Of a stretch of DNA of 64,000 bases, positions 9,542-19,201 are shown one piece after another. Under the pieces are notes generated by a model, which was not told the origin of the DNA, made no database searches, and saw nothing but the letters and a program-made list of their open reading frames with translations. A program made the position numbers and the translations under genes. The stretch is from Rhodobacteraceae bacterium QY30. GTDB taxonomy: Bacteria; Pseudomonadota; Alphaproteobacteria; Rhodobacterales; Rhodobacteraceae. Location of the stretch: the NCBI GenBank assembly GCA_002356635.1, contig CP023454.1:1224501-1288500 (forward strand), in the 5' to 3' direction. Every line of letters starts with the position of its first letter. The stretch's first letter is position 1.

Positions 9542-10447
9542 ATGAAGTTCACAAAACCCGCCACCTCCATCACCGATCAGCTCGCGCTGTTGCGTCGCCG
9601 TGGCATGGTGATCGATGATGAACCCGCCGCGCGGCACTACTTGCAGCACATCTCCTACTACCGGCTGCGCGCCTACTGGCTGACGTATGAGGCCCCGGCT
9701 GCGGTGGGCGATCATGCGTTCCGGCCGGGCACGCGGTTCGAGGATGTGCTTGCCCTCTACGTCTTTGACCGTCAACTGCGCCTGCTGGTGATGGATGCAA
9801 TCGAGCGGGTCGAGGTCGCCCTGCGCGCCGGATGGGCGCATCACATGGCGATGACCTACGGTTCCCACGGTTACCTCGATCCGGCGCACCATGACAGCGT
9901 GGCCAATCATGCCAACGGCCTTGACGATTTAGCGAAGGAAATCCGGCGCTCCAACGACACCTTCGTGCATCACTATCGAAGAAAATACACTGATCCCGAC
10001 CTTCCACCAGTCTGGATGGCGGCGGAAATCATCTCGTTCGGTCAACTTTCGATGTGGATCGGAAACCTCAAGTTGCGGGCCGATCGACAGGCGATCTCCA
10101 AGCCATTTGGTCTGGATGAAAAGGCGCTGGTCTCGTTCGCGCACCACATGAGCTATGTCCGCAATATCTGCGCCCATCACGGGAGGTTGTGGAACAAGCG
10201 GTTCACGGTGACCATGGCGGTGCCGAAGTTCCCGGCCAAGCTGCCGATTGCGATGCGCGGCGCCCATGACCGGATGTTGCACAACACCCTTGTGATGCTG
10301 GACCACCTGCTGGGCGTCGTGGCCCCTGACAGTGGTTGGCGTGGGCGGCTGGTGGCGCTGATCGACGGGTGCCCGCAGGCTGATCCGGCGGCGATGGGCT
10401 TTCCAGCCGATTGGCGGGCCCGGGCGGCTTGGAGGGTGGCGACATGA
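9542..10447 (+). CDS. Abi_2 (AbiD/AbiF-like) abortive-infection protein
   Basis: 301 residues of the Abi_2 family: the start [20 protein letters not shown], then [15 protein letters not shown], and the late motif [15 protein letters not shown], which contains R-x4-H, the HEPN ribonuclease signature. ATG 9542 was preferred over an upstream start because family similarity begins here. Known Abi_2 proteins cause abortive infection. The last four bases overlap the hsdS start (ATGA at 10,444), so it is translationally coupled inside the restriction operon, which suggests a back-up response when restriction fails (inference). Confidence 0.9.
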   Translation: MKFTKPATSITDQLALLRRRGMVIDDEPAARHYLQHISYYRLRAYWLTYEAPAAVGDHAFRPGTRFEDVLALYVFDRQLRLLVMDAIERVEVALRAGWAHHMAMTYGSHGYLDPAHHDSVANHANGLDDLAKEIRRSNDTFVHHYRRKYTDPDLPPVWMAAEIISFGQLSMWIGNLKLRADRQAISKPFGLDEKALVSFAHHMSYVRNICAHHGRLWNKRFTVTMAVPKFPAKLPIAMRGAHDRMLHNTLVMLDHLLGVVAPDSGWRGRLVALIDGCPQADPAAMGFPADWRARAAWRVAT

Positions 10448-12432
10448 AAACCCTTCAGGAACGTGTCCATTCCGCTCCCAAGCCTGATAGTTGGAAACTC
10501 GACAAACTTCACCGTGTCCTGCGCGTTCGGCAAGGCTTCAAGAATGTTGGGATGGTGGAGGATAACCTGCTTTCCCTCAGCTATGGCCGCATCAAGCGCA
10601 AGGACATTGACGGCGCGGGTGGCCTGCTGCCTGAGAGTTTTGAAACGTACCAGATCGTTGAGTCTGGCAACATCGTCTTGCGGCTGACCGATCTCCAGAA
10701 CGACAAGCGCAGTATTCGGCAAGGCTTGGTCACCGAGCGTGGCATCATTACGTCTGCATATGACGCTCTGGAGGCGACCAGAGGCAATGAGGCCCGTTTT
10801 TGGGCATATGCGCTGCTCGCGCTCGATTTGGCCAAGTACTATTATTCGCTTGGTGGGGGCGTTCGCCAATCCATCAAATTCAGTGACTTTCCGAACGATT
10901 GGGTCTATCTGCCCGACCTCGCCATCCAGAAGCAGATCGCCGATTTCCTCGACGCCGAAATAGCACGGATCGACGCGCTGATCGATAAGAAGCAGCGGTT
11001 CTCTGATATCCTCATGTCCAACAGGACGGACGCGGTCTTGCAGGTGTTTGAGCGGTTCAACGCACCGGTGATGCAGATCACGCCTGAGACGTACGCAACC
11101 GATATCCGCACCGACGGTTGGTCGGTGAGGCGGGTCAAGCACGTCATAAGCTTCATGACATCAGGTTCGCGCGGTTGGAGCGACCTGATTTCCGACGAGG
11201 GCGAGTTGTTCCTTCAAAGTGGCAACATCGGCCGCAGCATGGAGGTCGTCCTTGATACCGCGCAACGGATCCAACCGCAGAGCGGAGCCGAGGCGAAACG
11301 GACGCGGCTACAGGCCAAAGACGTTCTGGTGTGCATCACGGGTGGGCGCACCGGTGCTGTGGGATACTTGGAGCAGATTACCGAGCCTGCTTACATCAAC
11401 CAGCACGTCTGCCTCCTGCGGGCACGACCCGCATTGATGGAGCCCAAGCTGCTGGCCCACATCCTTTATTCGCGGATTGGCCAAAAGCAACTCGATTTCT
11501 TCCAGTACGGATTGAAGCAGGGCTTGGGCTTCTCGCAGGTTGGCGAAGTTCGTGTTCCAGTCCCGCCGCGCAATCTTCAGAATGAAATTCTGCGTGAGAT
11601 AGACCAGGCGTTGATGAAAATCGACAGGCTGCTCGACCGCCAATCCGCCTCCATCATAAAACTGCGCGAGTACCGCGCCGCGCTGATCACCGCCGCTGTA
11701 ACGGGCCAGATCGACGTTGCCGCCCATGCACGCCCGATGGAAACGGTGCCGCGGCGTGCTGTCGCCGAAGTCGTGCAGCTGCACCCGAGCCTGCAGCCAA
11801 CGTCTCTGCCGGATCGACGGACTATTCGCGTGCTTGTCGCAGCCGACGTGGTTCACCGCCTCGGTGCCGATCCCTACCTGGGGCGCACAAAGCTGCAGAA
11901 GCTGATGTTCCTCGCCGAGGCGCATGCCAATATCAATGACATTGCCGGTCGCTATCAACGGTACCGCTATGGTCCCTATGACGACGCCATGGTGCAAGAA
12001 ATCGAACTGGGCCTGCGGCAGGACGGCTACTACGACACCAGGGAAGGCACGGGTGTCGATCGCGAGAAGGTGGCGTTCCAGCAGATGTCACGCGCCGGGG
12101 GCCATCGCGATGCCCTTGCGGCGGCACTGGGCGGCAAGACAGATACCCTTCGGCAGCTCGTCGACCTGTTCAAGGGCAAGGATACCGAGGCAACCGAGGC
12201 CGTCGCAACCCTCTACGCCGTGTGGAACGACGCGCTGATTGACGGCAAGCAGCCTGACGATGCCGCCATCATCCGGGGTTTCCTGCAGGACTGGCATCCG
12301 GAAAAGGGCAAGTTCAAGCAGGCCGACTTGCAGACTTGGCTCGGCTGGATGCGCCGCCACGGCCTTGTCCCCAAAGGCACCGGCCCGCGGACAGTCTCGA
12401 CCAACACGCCCAGCTTGTTCGAGCGGGAGTAA
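10444..12432 (+). CDS. hsdS: type I restriction specificity subunit S with C-terminal extension
   Basis: 662 residues. Two target-recognition domains are each followed by a conserved helix ([20 protein letters not shown] near residue 160 and [19 protein letters not shown] near 380), the normal HsdS plan, which fixes the bipartite DNA target. Canonical HsdS ends near residue 430. Here an extra domain of about 200 residues follows, starting [19 protein letters not shown] and containing [16 protein letters not shown] and YRYGPYD, similar to the Panacea/DUF4065 group. The ATG overlaps the abi stop by four bases. Confidence 0.9.
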   Translation: MKTLQERVHSAPKPDSWKLDKLHRVLRVRQGFKNVGMVEDNLLSLSYGRIKRKDIDGAGGLLPESFETYQIVESGNIVLRLTDLQNDKRSIRQGLVTERGIITSAYDALEATRGNEARFWAYALLALDLAKYYYSLGGGVRQSIKFSDFPNDWVYLPDLAIQKQIADFLDAEIARIDALIDKKQRFSDILMSNRTDAVLQVFERFNAPVMQITPETYATDIRTDGWSVRRVKHVISFMTSGSRGWSDLISDEGELFLQSGNIGRSMEVVLDTAQRIQPQSGAEAKRTRLQAKDVLVCITGGRTGAVGYLEQITEPAYINQHVCLLRARPALMEPKLLAHILYSRIGQKQLDFFQYGLKQGLGFSQVGEVRVPVPPRNLQNEILREIDQALMKIDRLLDRQSASIIKLREYRAALITAAVTGQIDVAAHARPMETVPRRAVAEVVQLHPSLQPTSLPDRRTIRVLVAADVVHRLGADPYLGRTKLQKLMFLAEAHANINDIAGRYQRYRYGPYDDAMVQEIELGLRQDGYYDTREGTGVDREKVAFQQMSRAGGHRDALAAALGGKTDTLRQLVDLFKGKDTEATEAVATLYAVWNDALIDGKQPDDAAIIRGFLQDWHPEKGKFKQADLQTWLGWMRRHGLVPKGTGPRTVSTNTPSLFERE

Positions 12433-12462
12433 CCGGATGGTTGGTGCTCGGACGGTGCATTC

Positions 12463-13035
12463 ATGACGGACGGCACGGCTCATCTGCGGTTTACGCCGCT
12501 GTTTTCCGACATGGGCGACAGGGCCGCGCGTGACGATGAATGGTCCTACCCCAAGGGGATATTGCGGGACGGAATGGTTGCGTTGGACGAAAACAAGCGA
12601 GGATTGGCAGATCAGTATTTCGACGCGGCCGAAGCCGTCGTGAAGCTGGTCAACGACAACCAGGTGGCCGATTACACCGTTTCCAGCCCCATCCTGTATC
12701 TCTATCGCCACTCGTTTGAACTTTATCTGAAGTGCCTGATTGAAGCGAGCGGCGGCAAGCCGGGCCGCGAACATGACTTGGCGAAACTGCTGGCGATGGC
12801 CCCCTGCCTGCCTGACTGGATGCGGAACCGCATTCTAGAGTTGCATGCCGTTGACCCGCGCTCGACCCACCTGCGATACGGCCATGAGAGCGGTCAGTTC
12901 CCTGGGCCCGAGGGTTGGGCAGAGATGAACTTTCTCCGCGACGCCATGCATGCGCTGCGGGACCATTTTGTTGATTTGATTGAACGCCTGCGTCTGAATG
13001 TCCCGACCGGCAGCGCGCGAGGAAGAAATTCATGA
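12463..13035 (+). CDS. HEPN-like hypothetical protein in the restriction operon
   Basis: 190 residues. The segment YLYRHSFELYLKCLIEASGG followed by HDLAKLLAMAP resembles the first helices of HEPN-fold proteins, but I see no R-x4-6-H catalytic motif. It starts 30 bases after hsdS and its stop overlaps the hsdR start by four bases (ATGA at 13,032), so it is a built-in member of the operon. It could be an inactive HEPN partner or a regulator. The function is not known from sequence alone. Confidence 0.75.
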   Translation: MTDGTAHLRFTPLFSDMGDRAARDDEWSYPKGILRDGMVALDENKRGLADQYFDAAEAVVKLVNDNQVADYTVSSPILYLYRHSFELYLKCLIEASGGKPGREHDLAKLLAMAPCLPDWMRNRILELHAVDPRSTHLRYGHESGQFPGPEGWAEMNFLRDAMHALRDHFVDLIERLRLNVPTGSARGRNS

Positions 13036-16025
13036 CCAGCCCCAATATCCGACGCGAAAAGCTGCACACCGAAGAGGCGGTCGAAATCCATCTGGTGGAT
13101 CAGCTTGTCTCCAATCAGGGCTGGCGGGAACGCCCCTACACCGCGTTTGATCGCGCGAATGCCATCGACCCTGAAATGGCTGCTGAGTTTGTCCGGAAGA
13201 CCCAGCCACAGGCGTGGTCGCGCCTGAACGATCAGTACCCCGGACGAGCCGAGGCTGAGCTTGCCCGGCAGATTGCTAGCCGCCTTGGCGCGGTCGGCAC
13301 GCTGGAAGTGCTACGGCAGGGGATCACGATCGTCCCAGGAATCCGCATCAGCTTGTGCGGGTTTCGTCCAGCTTCGGGGATGAACCCCGACTTGGTGCGC
13401 TCCTACGAGGGCAACATTCTGACCGCCATGCGTCAGGTTCGCTACAGCCGCTCATCAGAGAACGCCATCGATGTCGTGCTGTTCGTGAACGGCATCCCGG
13501 TGATCACGCTGGAGATCAAGAACACGCTGACGGGGTCGACCTATCAGACGGCCGAAACCCAGTATCGCCGTGACCGTTCGCCAAATGGCGAGCCGCTGTT
13601 GACGTTCAAGCGCGGAGCGCTGGTCCACTTCGCTTTGGATCAGGACAATGTCTCGATGACCACGCACTTGGAAAACGGGCGGACGCGGTTCCTGCCCTTC
13701 AACCGAGGGCGCGATGGCGGTGCAGGCAATCCGGATGTCGAGGGTGAGTTTCGTATAGCCTACCTCTACCGTGACGTGACGGGCAGCAAGGCGGTGTGGT
13801 CGCGCGAGGTCTTGCTCGACATCATCCACAAGTTCGTGCTGGTGAGCGAAGTCGAAGAGCCCGGCGGCAAGGTTAAGCGCACGACCATCTGGCCCCGGTT
13901 TCATCAGCTTGATGCTGTGCGCCGTCTGTGCGCCGATGCGAAACAAATGGGCGCTGGGCGGAACTACCTGTTCCAGCATTCGGCGGGTTCCGGCAAATCG
14001 AACACCATCGCATGGGTGGCCCATCAGCTTGCCACCCTGCACGACGATCAGGATCGGCCCATCTTTGACAGCGTGATCATCGTCACTGATCGGGTTGTCT
14101 TGGACCGGCAGCTACAGAACACCGTGAAATCCTTTGCCCAAACCGCGAATTACGTGAAAGCCATCGACGGTACCTCGCGGCAGTTGCGCGCCGCCATCGA
14201 ACAGGGCGCCAAGATCATCATTTCGACGATCCACAAGTTCTCGACAGATCAGATGAGCGTCCTCAAGAACGAGGCCCAGCGCAGGTTCGCGATCCTGATC
14301 GATGAGGCGCATAGTTCGCAGTCGGGCAAGCATGCCGACAGCATGGCGCGGGTGTTGGCGGATGGTGGGATCTCCGAAGAAGATGAGCGGGACGAGGTTG
14401 AGCAAGCCCTGTTGGAGCTGCAGCGATTGCGCGGTCCACAAGCCAACCTTTCGTATCTGGCATTTACCGCCACCCCTCGCAACGTGACGATGGAACGGTT
14501 CGGGATCAGCGGGCCCGATGGGCTGCCCGCGCCGTTCCACCTCTATTCGATGCGGCAGGCGATCGAGGAGGGGTTCATCCTCGACGTGCTTCAGAACTAC
14601 CAGACCTATCAGGCATATTTTGCCTTGGAAAAGGCCATCGACGAGGATCCGGAACTTCTGGAGCGTAAGTCCCGGCGCAAGGTCGCGCGCTATGTTGATT
14701 TCCATGAAACAGCGATGGATCAAAAGGCCGAGGTGATCGTCGAGCACTTCCGACGCCATGCTTTGCCGGAGCTGGCTGGCCACGCCAAGGCCATGGTTGT
14801 CACCGCCAGCCGGGAACATGCCATCCGCACCCATCAGGCGATAAGCCGATACATCGTCGCGCAGGGCTATGACGACGTGCATTCCCTCGTTGCATTCTCG
14901 GGCGAGATATCGGTGGACGGTCAGGCCTACTCGGAGCCAGGGATGAACGGATTTCCGGAAACGGAACTGCCACGCAGATTCGATGGTGCTGAGTTCAACG
15001 TGCTGGTGGTCGCCGAAAAGTATCAAACGGGCTTCGATCAACCGAAGCTGGTCGCGATGTATATCGACCGTAAGCTGGATGGGCTTCAGGCCGTCCAGAC
15101 TTTGTCGCGCCTCAACCGGACATTCCCGACCAAAACCCGAACCTTCATTCTGGACTTCCGTAATGCAGTTGACGAAATCCAAGAGGCGTTCAGGCCATAT
15201 TTCAACGCCACAGGCATGGAAGACCGATCAGACCCGAACCAGATATACAACCTGCAAGCTCGTTTGAACGCCTTCGGGATCCTTCAGCAGGATGAAATTG
15301 ACCGCTTTGTCGCCCGTTTCCTTGGAAATCGTCAGGCGGCCGATGAGCGACCGGTTCTAGAGGGAATCGTGCGGCAGGCGGTTGATCGCTTTGAAGCACA
15401 GTTGGCCGAAGATGAGCAGGAGGAGTTTCGCCAGCTGCTGGCGTCCTTCTTGCGCTTCTATTCATTCATTGCGCAGGTGGTCAGTCTCCAAGACACGGGG
15501 CTGGAGAAGCTGCATGTCTACGGTTCTTGGTTGAAGCGGCTGCTGCCGTCTCGCGCCGCGCCCGAAGGCGAAGACATCACCGATGACATGCTTCAATTAA
15601 CAGCGTATCGCCTGCAGGATCAGGGCGTTGCGGACGGCCGCCTTCAGCGCGACGAGACCGCCAGCCTGTCACCTATCGACCGGTTCGGTGCCAATGCCTA
15701 CACCGAGGAAGAGCAAAGAGCGCTTTCTGAAATTATCGACGCATTCAACGCGCGCCATGGCACGAACTTCACTGAAGAGGACTACATCCGATTCGAAGCC
15801 GTCAACGAAGCCATTCTGGATGATGATGCCTGGGTTGAGATACTGCGCAATAACGCGCCGGAGGTGGTGAAAGACCGCTTCAACGCAGAATTCATGCGCC
15901 GCGCCATCCATGTTTTTCAGCGCGATAATCAGATGCGAAACGCCTTCATGCAAGACAAGGAAGCTCGCGATATGCTCATGGGGTTGATGTTCCGGCGTGT
16001 GATGCGCGCTGCGCGCGCCGCCTAA
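13032..16025 (+). CDS. hsdR: type I restriction endonuclease subunit R
   Basis: 997 residues. The N-terminal PD-(D/E)xK nuclease core shows VVLFVNGIPVITLEIKN near residue 150-162. The SF2 translocase follows: SAGSGKSN near 316, IDEAH near 424, AFTATP near 477 and QTLSRLNR near 690. In the HsdR2M2S complex this subunit pulls unmethylated DNA and cuts it away from the target. It closes the operon. The gene ends 17 bases before the convergent end of element A. Confidence 0.95.
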   Translation: MTSPNIRREKLHTEEAVEIHLVDQLVSNQGWRERPYTAFDRANAIDPEMAAEFVRKTQPQAWSRLNDQYPGRAEAELARQIASRLGAVGTLEVLRQGITIVPGIRISLCGFRPASGMNPDLVRSYEGNILTAMRQVRYSRSSENAIDVVLFVNGIPVITLEIKNTLTGSTYQTAETQYRRDRSPNGEPLLTFKRGALVHFALDQDNVSMTTHLENGRTRFLPFNRGRDGGAGNPDVEGEFRIAYLYRDVTGSKAVWSREVLLDIIHKFVLVSEVEEPGGKVKRTTIWPRFHQLDAVRRLCADAKQMGAGRNYLFQHSAGSGKSNTIAWVAHQLATLHDDQDRPIFDSVIIVTDRVVLDRQLQNTVKSFAQTANYVKAIDGTSRQLRAAIEQGAKIIISTIHKFSTDQMSVLKNEAQRRFAILIDEAHSSQSGKHADSMARVLADGGISEEDERDEVEQALLELQRLRGPQANLSYLAFTATPRNVTMERFGISGPDGLPAPFHLYSMRQAIEEGFILDVLQNYQTYQAYFALEKAIDEDPELLERKSRRKVARYVDFHETAMDQKAEVIVEHFRRHALPELAGHAKAMVVTASREHAIRTHQAISRYIVAQGYDDVHSLVAFSGEISVDGQAYSEPGMNGFPETELPRRFDGAEFNVLVVAEKYQTGFDQPKLVAMYIDRKLDGLQAVQTLSRLNRTFPTKTRTFILDFRNAVDEIQEAFRPYFNATGMEDRSDPNQIYNLQARLNAFGILQQDEIDRFVARFLGNRQAADERPVLEGIVRQAVDRFEAQLAEDEQEEFRQLLASFLRFYSFIAQVVSLQDTGLEKLHVYGSWLKRLLPSRAAPEGEDITDDMLQLTAYRLQDQGVADGRLQRDETASLSPIDRFGANAYTEEEQRALSEIIDAFNARHGTNFTEEDYIRFEAVNEAILDDDAWVEILRNNAPEVVKDRFNAEFMRRAIHVFQRDNQMRNAFMQDKEARDMLMGLMFRRVMRAARAA

Positions 16026-16042
16026 CAAGGGCAACCGTGACC

Positions 16043-16716
16043 CTATTGGCAACCTCTCAATGCCCAAGGCCGCAGTTTCGGCATTGCAGCCGTCACCTCG
16101 ACCTCGCGCAGCATCCCGCCCAAGGTCAGCCCCTCGCGGACCCAGCCCAGCGCTTGCCACCAGTCGTCATAGCCGCGCCGGGCGGCCTCGATCTGGTGCG
16201 GATGGGGGGAGAAGGTGATTGGGCAGGCCAGGATGTCGATTGTCTTCCACGTGGCACGCGCGCCCGCACCGCGAACGCGGATCCGCTCGGTGCCCACGAT
16301 GATGGCCCCCGCATGTGTGTATGCTGGTTCTGCTTGACGATGCTGGGCACGCAGCGCGGGACCGCGCCGGGCATCCAGTCCGGGGTCAGCCCGGCGCGGG
16401 CCAGTTCGGCGACGCGGATCGCCATGCGCTTGCCGCCGAGGCTGTCGGGGATCCCGGCGACGGTGGCGGCGATCACCTCGGCGTCCTCGTGGGTGTAGCC
16501 GCCGATCTTGTGCTGACCACCGTCGATCTTGCAGCCCAGCACCGCGCGCTGGAGCAGGACGTATTCCAGGCCGAAGCCGAAGCCTTCCTCGGTGACGTCC
16601 GGGGGCAGGGGCAGGTCAAGCTGCGCCTGTTCCACTCGGAACGCCCATTCCAGCGCCGCCTGCACGCCCAGCGCGCGCTTGATCCTGGTGCCGCTAACGC
16701 GGCCGTGGAAACTCAT
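16043..16716 (-). pseudogene. phage-like hypothetical protein, frameshifted at a G run
   Basis: From ATG 16,716 the first frame reads MSFHGRVSGTRIKRALGVQA through KIDGGQHKIGGYTHEDAEVI to a CVPSIVKQNQHTHMRG stretch, then becomes nonsense. A second frame takes over with IIVGTERIRVRG...ITFSPHPHQIEAARRGYDDWW...LRPWALRG to a TAG at 16,043. Adding one G to the GGGGG run at about 16,308-16,312 would restore one protein of roughly 224 residues. The ATG overlaps the methylase stop by four bases. The family is a recurrent unnamed component of alphaproteobacterial phage-like elements. Confidence 0.7.
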
Positions 16717-17796
16717 GACTGCAATCCTTCAAGGAAATCCATCTGCGCCGGGCGCTGGGCCGCATCGGTCGGTCGCCAGATCCACGGGCCCGAGGCCATG
16801 GGCAGCGGCGAGAGTTCGCCACGCATGTGCCGCTGCCAGAGGGTGAACTCCGTTGCCGAGCAGGCGCAGAGCGCGTGCCCGATGGGCCAACCCATCAACC
16901 ATCCGACGAAGAGCGGATTCAGCCGCCGCCGCGACCTGCCCTTCAGGATCCGCCGCGAGACGGCGCGCCCAAGCGAGGCAATCATCGAAGCCCAGAGCGG
17001 GCGCGAGATCGGGGCGTGCGGCAAGGACCGTGGCCCATCCGGCAAGGTCACCGGGGCCGGGTGGGTGAAGCCCTGCTCCGCCCGGTAATGCAGCAGGTCC
17101 ATCCGGGATTTGCCGTCGGCGCGGGTGATGCTGGCCTCGCTGGATCCCTTCCAGTTCTGGGCGGCCGGGGTCGGCCATTGGTTCGGCAGGGCCTTCGCGA
17201 TGCCCAGCGCCAGCGCTTCCGCCTTCCGGGTAAAGTCGTTGTTCCCGGCCGGGTTGTAGCGGCCGGTGCCGGGGTGCAGGCTCATCGGTGTGGGCCAGGA
17301 TGAAGATGCGCAGTCGTTCGTGCGGCGCGCCGACCTCTGCCGCCGAGAACAGGCCCGCCGCAGGCGTGTAGCCCAGTCCCCAAAGCTCTCGCAGAACAGT
17401 CTCGAGCCCGAGAGTGACGTGACCGGCGACGTTTTCGAGGAAGACCCATTGAGGGCGGCATTCGCCAATGACGCGCGCGACGTCGGGCCATAGGTGCCGC
17501 GGATCGTCCGCGCCGCCGCGCTTTCCGGCCGCGCTGAAGGGCTGGCAGGGGTATCCGGCGAGGATGGCATCGAATGCGCCGCGGAAGGGCCGGGCGTCGA
17601 AGCTGCGCAGGTCGGTCCAGATCGGCGCCGGTGCGAAGTATCCGGCGCGCTGGGCCGCGATGAGGACCGCCCTTGGCCAGTCCTCCCATTCAACGAAGGC
17701 ACGGGTGTGATAGCCGGGTTCGGCGAGCATGACGCCCAGATCAAGGCCTCCGCCGCCTGCGCAGAGGGACAATCCGTGCAGGGGACGTGACACCAT
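16713..17796 (-). pseudogene. C5-cytosine DNA methyltransferase, frameshifted
   Basis: The N-terminal two thirds carry C5-methylase motifs: LSLCAGGGGLDLG (SAM binding), GYPCQPFSAAGKR (catalytic Cys), FLENVAGH and HERLRIFILAH. Near 17,283 the coding frame changes. The continuation with high GC3 is YNPAGNNDFTRKAEALA...DWK-like NWKGSS...LNPLFVGWLMGWP...MRGEL, ending at TGA 16,713-16,715, which overlaps the next ATG (16,716). Removing one C restores a single ORF. ATG 17,796 lies 5 bases after the initiator gene stop; a GTG at 17,805 that overlaps this stop is an alternative start. Confidence 0.8.
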
Positions 17797-17801
17797 GCCA
17801 T

Positions 17802-18809
17802 TCACCGCACCCCGCGCTGGCGCAGGCGTTCGGCTGTCACCAGCCCCCGGGCCAGCATCGCGTCGCGCATGGTGTTGCTGATCGCGCTGACCGGCAGGTA
17901 GCGGTCGGAGTTGACCAGATCGGCGTAGAAGGCGGGGAGGTCGGTGATCGGCTTCGCAGCCGGGGCAGGGGCCGCCTTGGGCTTCCGGCGCTTCCGGCCT
18001 GCATCCTCGACCTTGCGCTGGGCCGCACGCAGCATCGTCCGGTCCAGCGCCTTCGGCCCGTCTGGCGGTTCGGGATGCTCCTGGCGGGAGGCCTCGGCCG
18101 CGGCGATGATTTCCGCCTCGGTCAGCCCCAACTCGTCCCGCCAGCGCTGGACATGCAGTCGGGGCGGCCAGCCTTGCCACCAGCCGGGAAGGGCGGCGGG
18201 ATCAAGGCCCAGCGCGTCGAGCAGATCCCCGAAAACCTCATCGGAAACGCCCTCGCGCGCTTGCGCGCCCTCCTCCTCCTTTACTGGTTTACTTAGTGGT
18301 TCCCTTACAGGGTTAGTGTCCGAAATCCGGACACGGCTTTCGGCATTTTCCGGACACGGCTCGGCCGGAAAACCGGACACGGCTTCCGCCTCATCCCCGT
18401 GTCCGAAATCCGGACACGGCAGGGCGTAGGCAGCGCCATCCAGGGGCGAACCCCCGGCCATGTCGGTGGTTTCCGCGCCCTCATCCTCCCCGTGTCCGGT
18501 TTCCGGACACGGCACCACAGCCACAGGTGTGAAGCCCGGCTCGAACCCCAGGATGTAGCGGGTGGGCAGCTGGCGCTTGGTCACGGGATCGAGCCGCGGC
18601 ACCCTCCGCAGCAGGCCCACGGCCTCGAGCTGGCCGAGGTGATCGTTCAGTGTGGACCGGCTGATCTCGCAGTCATGCGCCAGCCGGTCCTGCGAAGGAA
18701 AGCAGCCGTAATCCGGGTTGAACCGGTCGCACAGATGCCAGAGCACGATCTTGGTCGTCGGCTTCAGCCCGCGCTGCTTGATGGCCCAGTTGGTGGCCTC
18801 GTGGCTCAT
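17802..18809 (-). CDS. replication-initiator-like winged-helix protein with intragenic iterons (element A)
   Basis: 335 residues. Residues 1-95 form a winged helix-turn-helix: TNWAIKQRGLKPTTKIVLWH, then FPSQDRLAHDCEISRSTLND and a hairpin wing. The middle (about 95-175) is encoded by palindromic repeats giving PCPETGHG, PCPDFGHG and SDTNPV. The tail has a conserved block (NSDRYLPVSAISNTMRDAML) shared with the paralog at 30,417-31,325. An N-terminal DNA-binding domain followed by intragenic repeats resembles lambda O, whose gene contains the lambda origin. Initiator function is inferred from this; a phage transcription regulator is the alternative. ATG overlaps the VRR-NUC stop. Confidence 0.75.
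   Translation of the reverse strand: MSHEATNWAIKQRGLKPTTKIVLWHLCDRFNPDYGCFPSQDRLAHDCEISRSTLNDHLGQLEAVGLLRRVPRLDPVTKRQLPTRYILGFEPGFTPVAVVPCPETGHGEDEGAETTDMAGGSPLDGAAYALPCPDFGHGDEAEAVSGFPAEPCPENAESRVRISDTNPVREPLSKPVKEEEGAQAREGVSDEVFGDLLDALGLDPAALPGWWQGWPPRLHVQRWRDELGLTEAEIIAAAEASRQEHPEPPDGPKALDRTMLRAAQRKVEDAGRKRRKPKAAPAPAAKPITDLPAFYADLVNSDRYLPVSAISNTMRDAMLARGLVTAERLRQRGVR
18283..18510. repeat. candidate replication origin A: AT-rich tract plus palindromic iterons
   Basis: Three full palindromes with GTGTCCG/CGGACAC arms lie at 18,316-18,334 and 18,399-18,417 (both GTGTCCGAAATCCGGACAC) and 18,492-18,510 (GTGTCCGGTTTCCGGACAC). Two half sites, CCGGACAC followed by GGC, lie at 18,350-18,357 and 18,373-18,380. 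All but the first-strand arms are followed by GGC. An AT-richer tract (18,283-18,315, rich in TTACT and TTAG) abuts the array, like a DNA-unwinding element. All lie within the initiator gene. Confidence 0.7.
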
Positions 18810-19201
18810 GGTGCGGGCCTCCGCGGGGGAGCGGCGATGCGCGTGGTGAAGCCGTGATCGGCCAGCGCGCCCAGCGCGTCGTCGAGACTGCGGACGAACG
18901 CCCAGCCGAACCCCTGCGCCAGAACAGCATCGCGAAACGCTTCCTGCTCCGGTCGCAGCCGCCCCTTCGGCGCCTTCAGCTCGAGGAACAGCACGCGGCC
19001 GTCACAGATCACCATCAGATCGGCGAAACCTGCATGGACGCCCATGCCGACAAGGATCGCCTGGCGCTTGGCCCCGCGGGGCCCGGCCTCGGTGATCTCG
19101 TTGGCGCAGTGATGGATGATGGCCGAGCTGGGCAGGGCAATGCGAAGCGCCTGCACGACGGCGCGCTGAAGATCGGCCTCGGGCGTGCCACGACGCATCA
19201 T
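18806..19201 (-). CDS. VRR-NUC domain nuclease
   Basis: 131 residues. The PD-(D/E)xK core of the VRR-NUC family is visible: E8 in the first helix (RRGTPEADLQRAV), GFADLMVICDGRVLFLELKAP with the Asp and E-x-K, then an RPEQEAFRDAV helix. These small stand-alone nucleases occur in phages and are proposed to act on branched DNA. Its ATG overlaps the preceding stop and its stop overlaps the initiator start, so all are coupled. A processing role in element replication is inference. Confidence 0.85.
   Translation of the reverse strand: MMRRGTPEADLQRAVVQALRIALPSSAIIHHCANEITEAGPRGAKRQAILVGMGVHAGFADLMVICDGRVLFLELKAPKGRLRPEQEAFRDAVLAQGFGWAFVRSLDDALGALADHGFTTRIAAPPRRPAP

Noticed and set aside
17797-18180. 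Upstream extension of the methylase frame into the initiator gene
   Set aside because: The region is the 3' part of the initiator gene in another frame. Methylase similarity begins at the ATG 17,796.
18316-18510. CRISPR array
   Set aside because: The repeats are short palindromes with uneven gaps, lie inside a coding gene and have no spacers of constant length or cas genes nearby.
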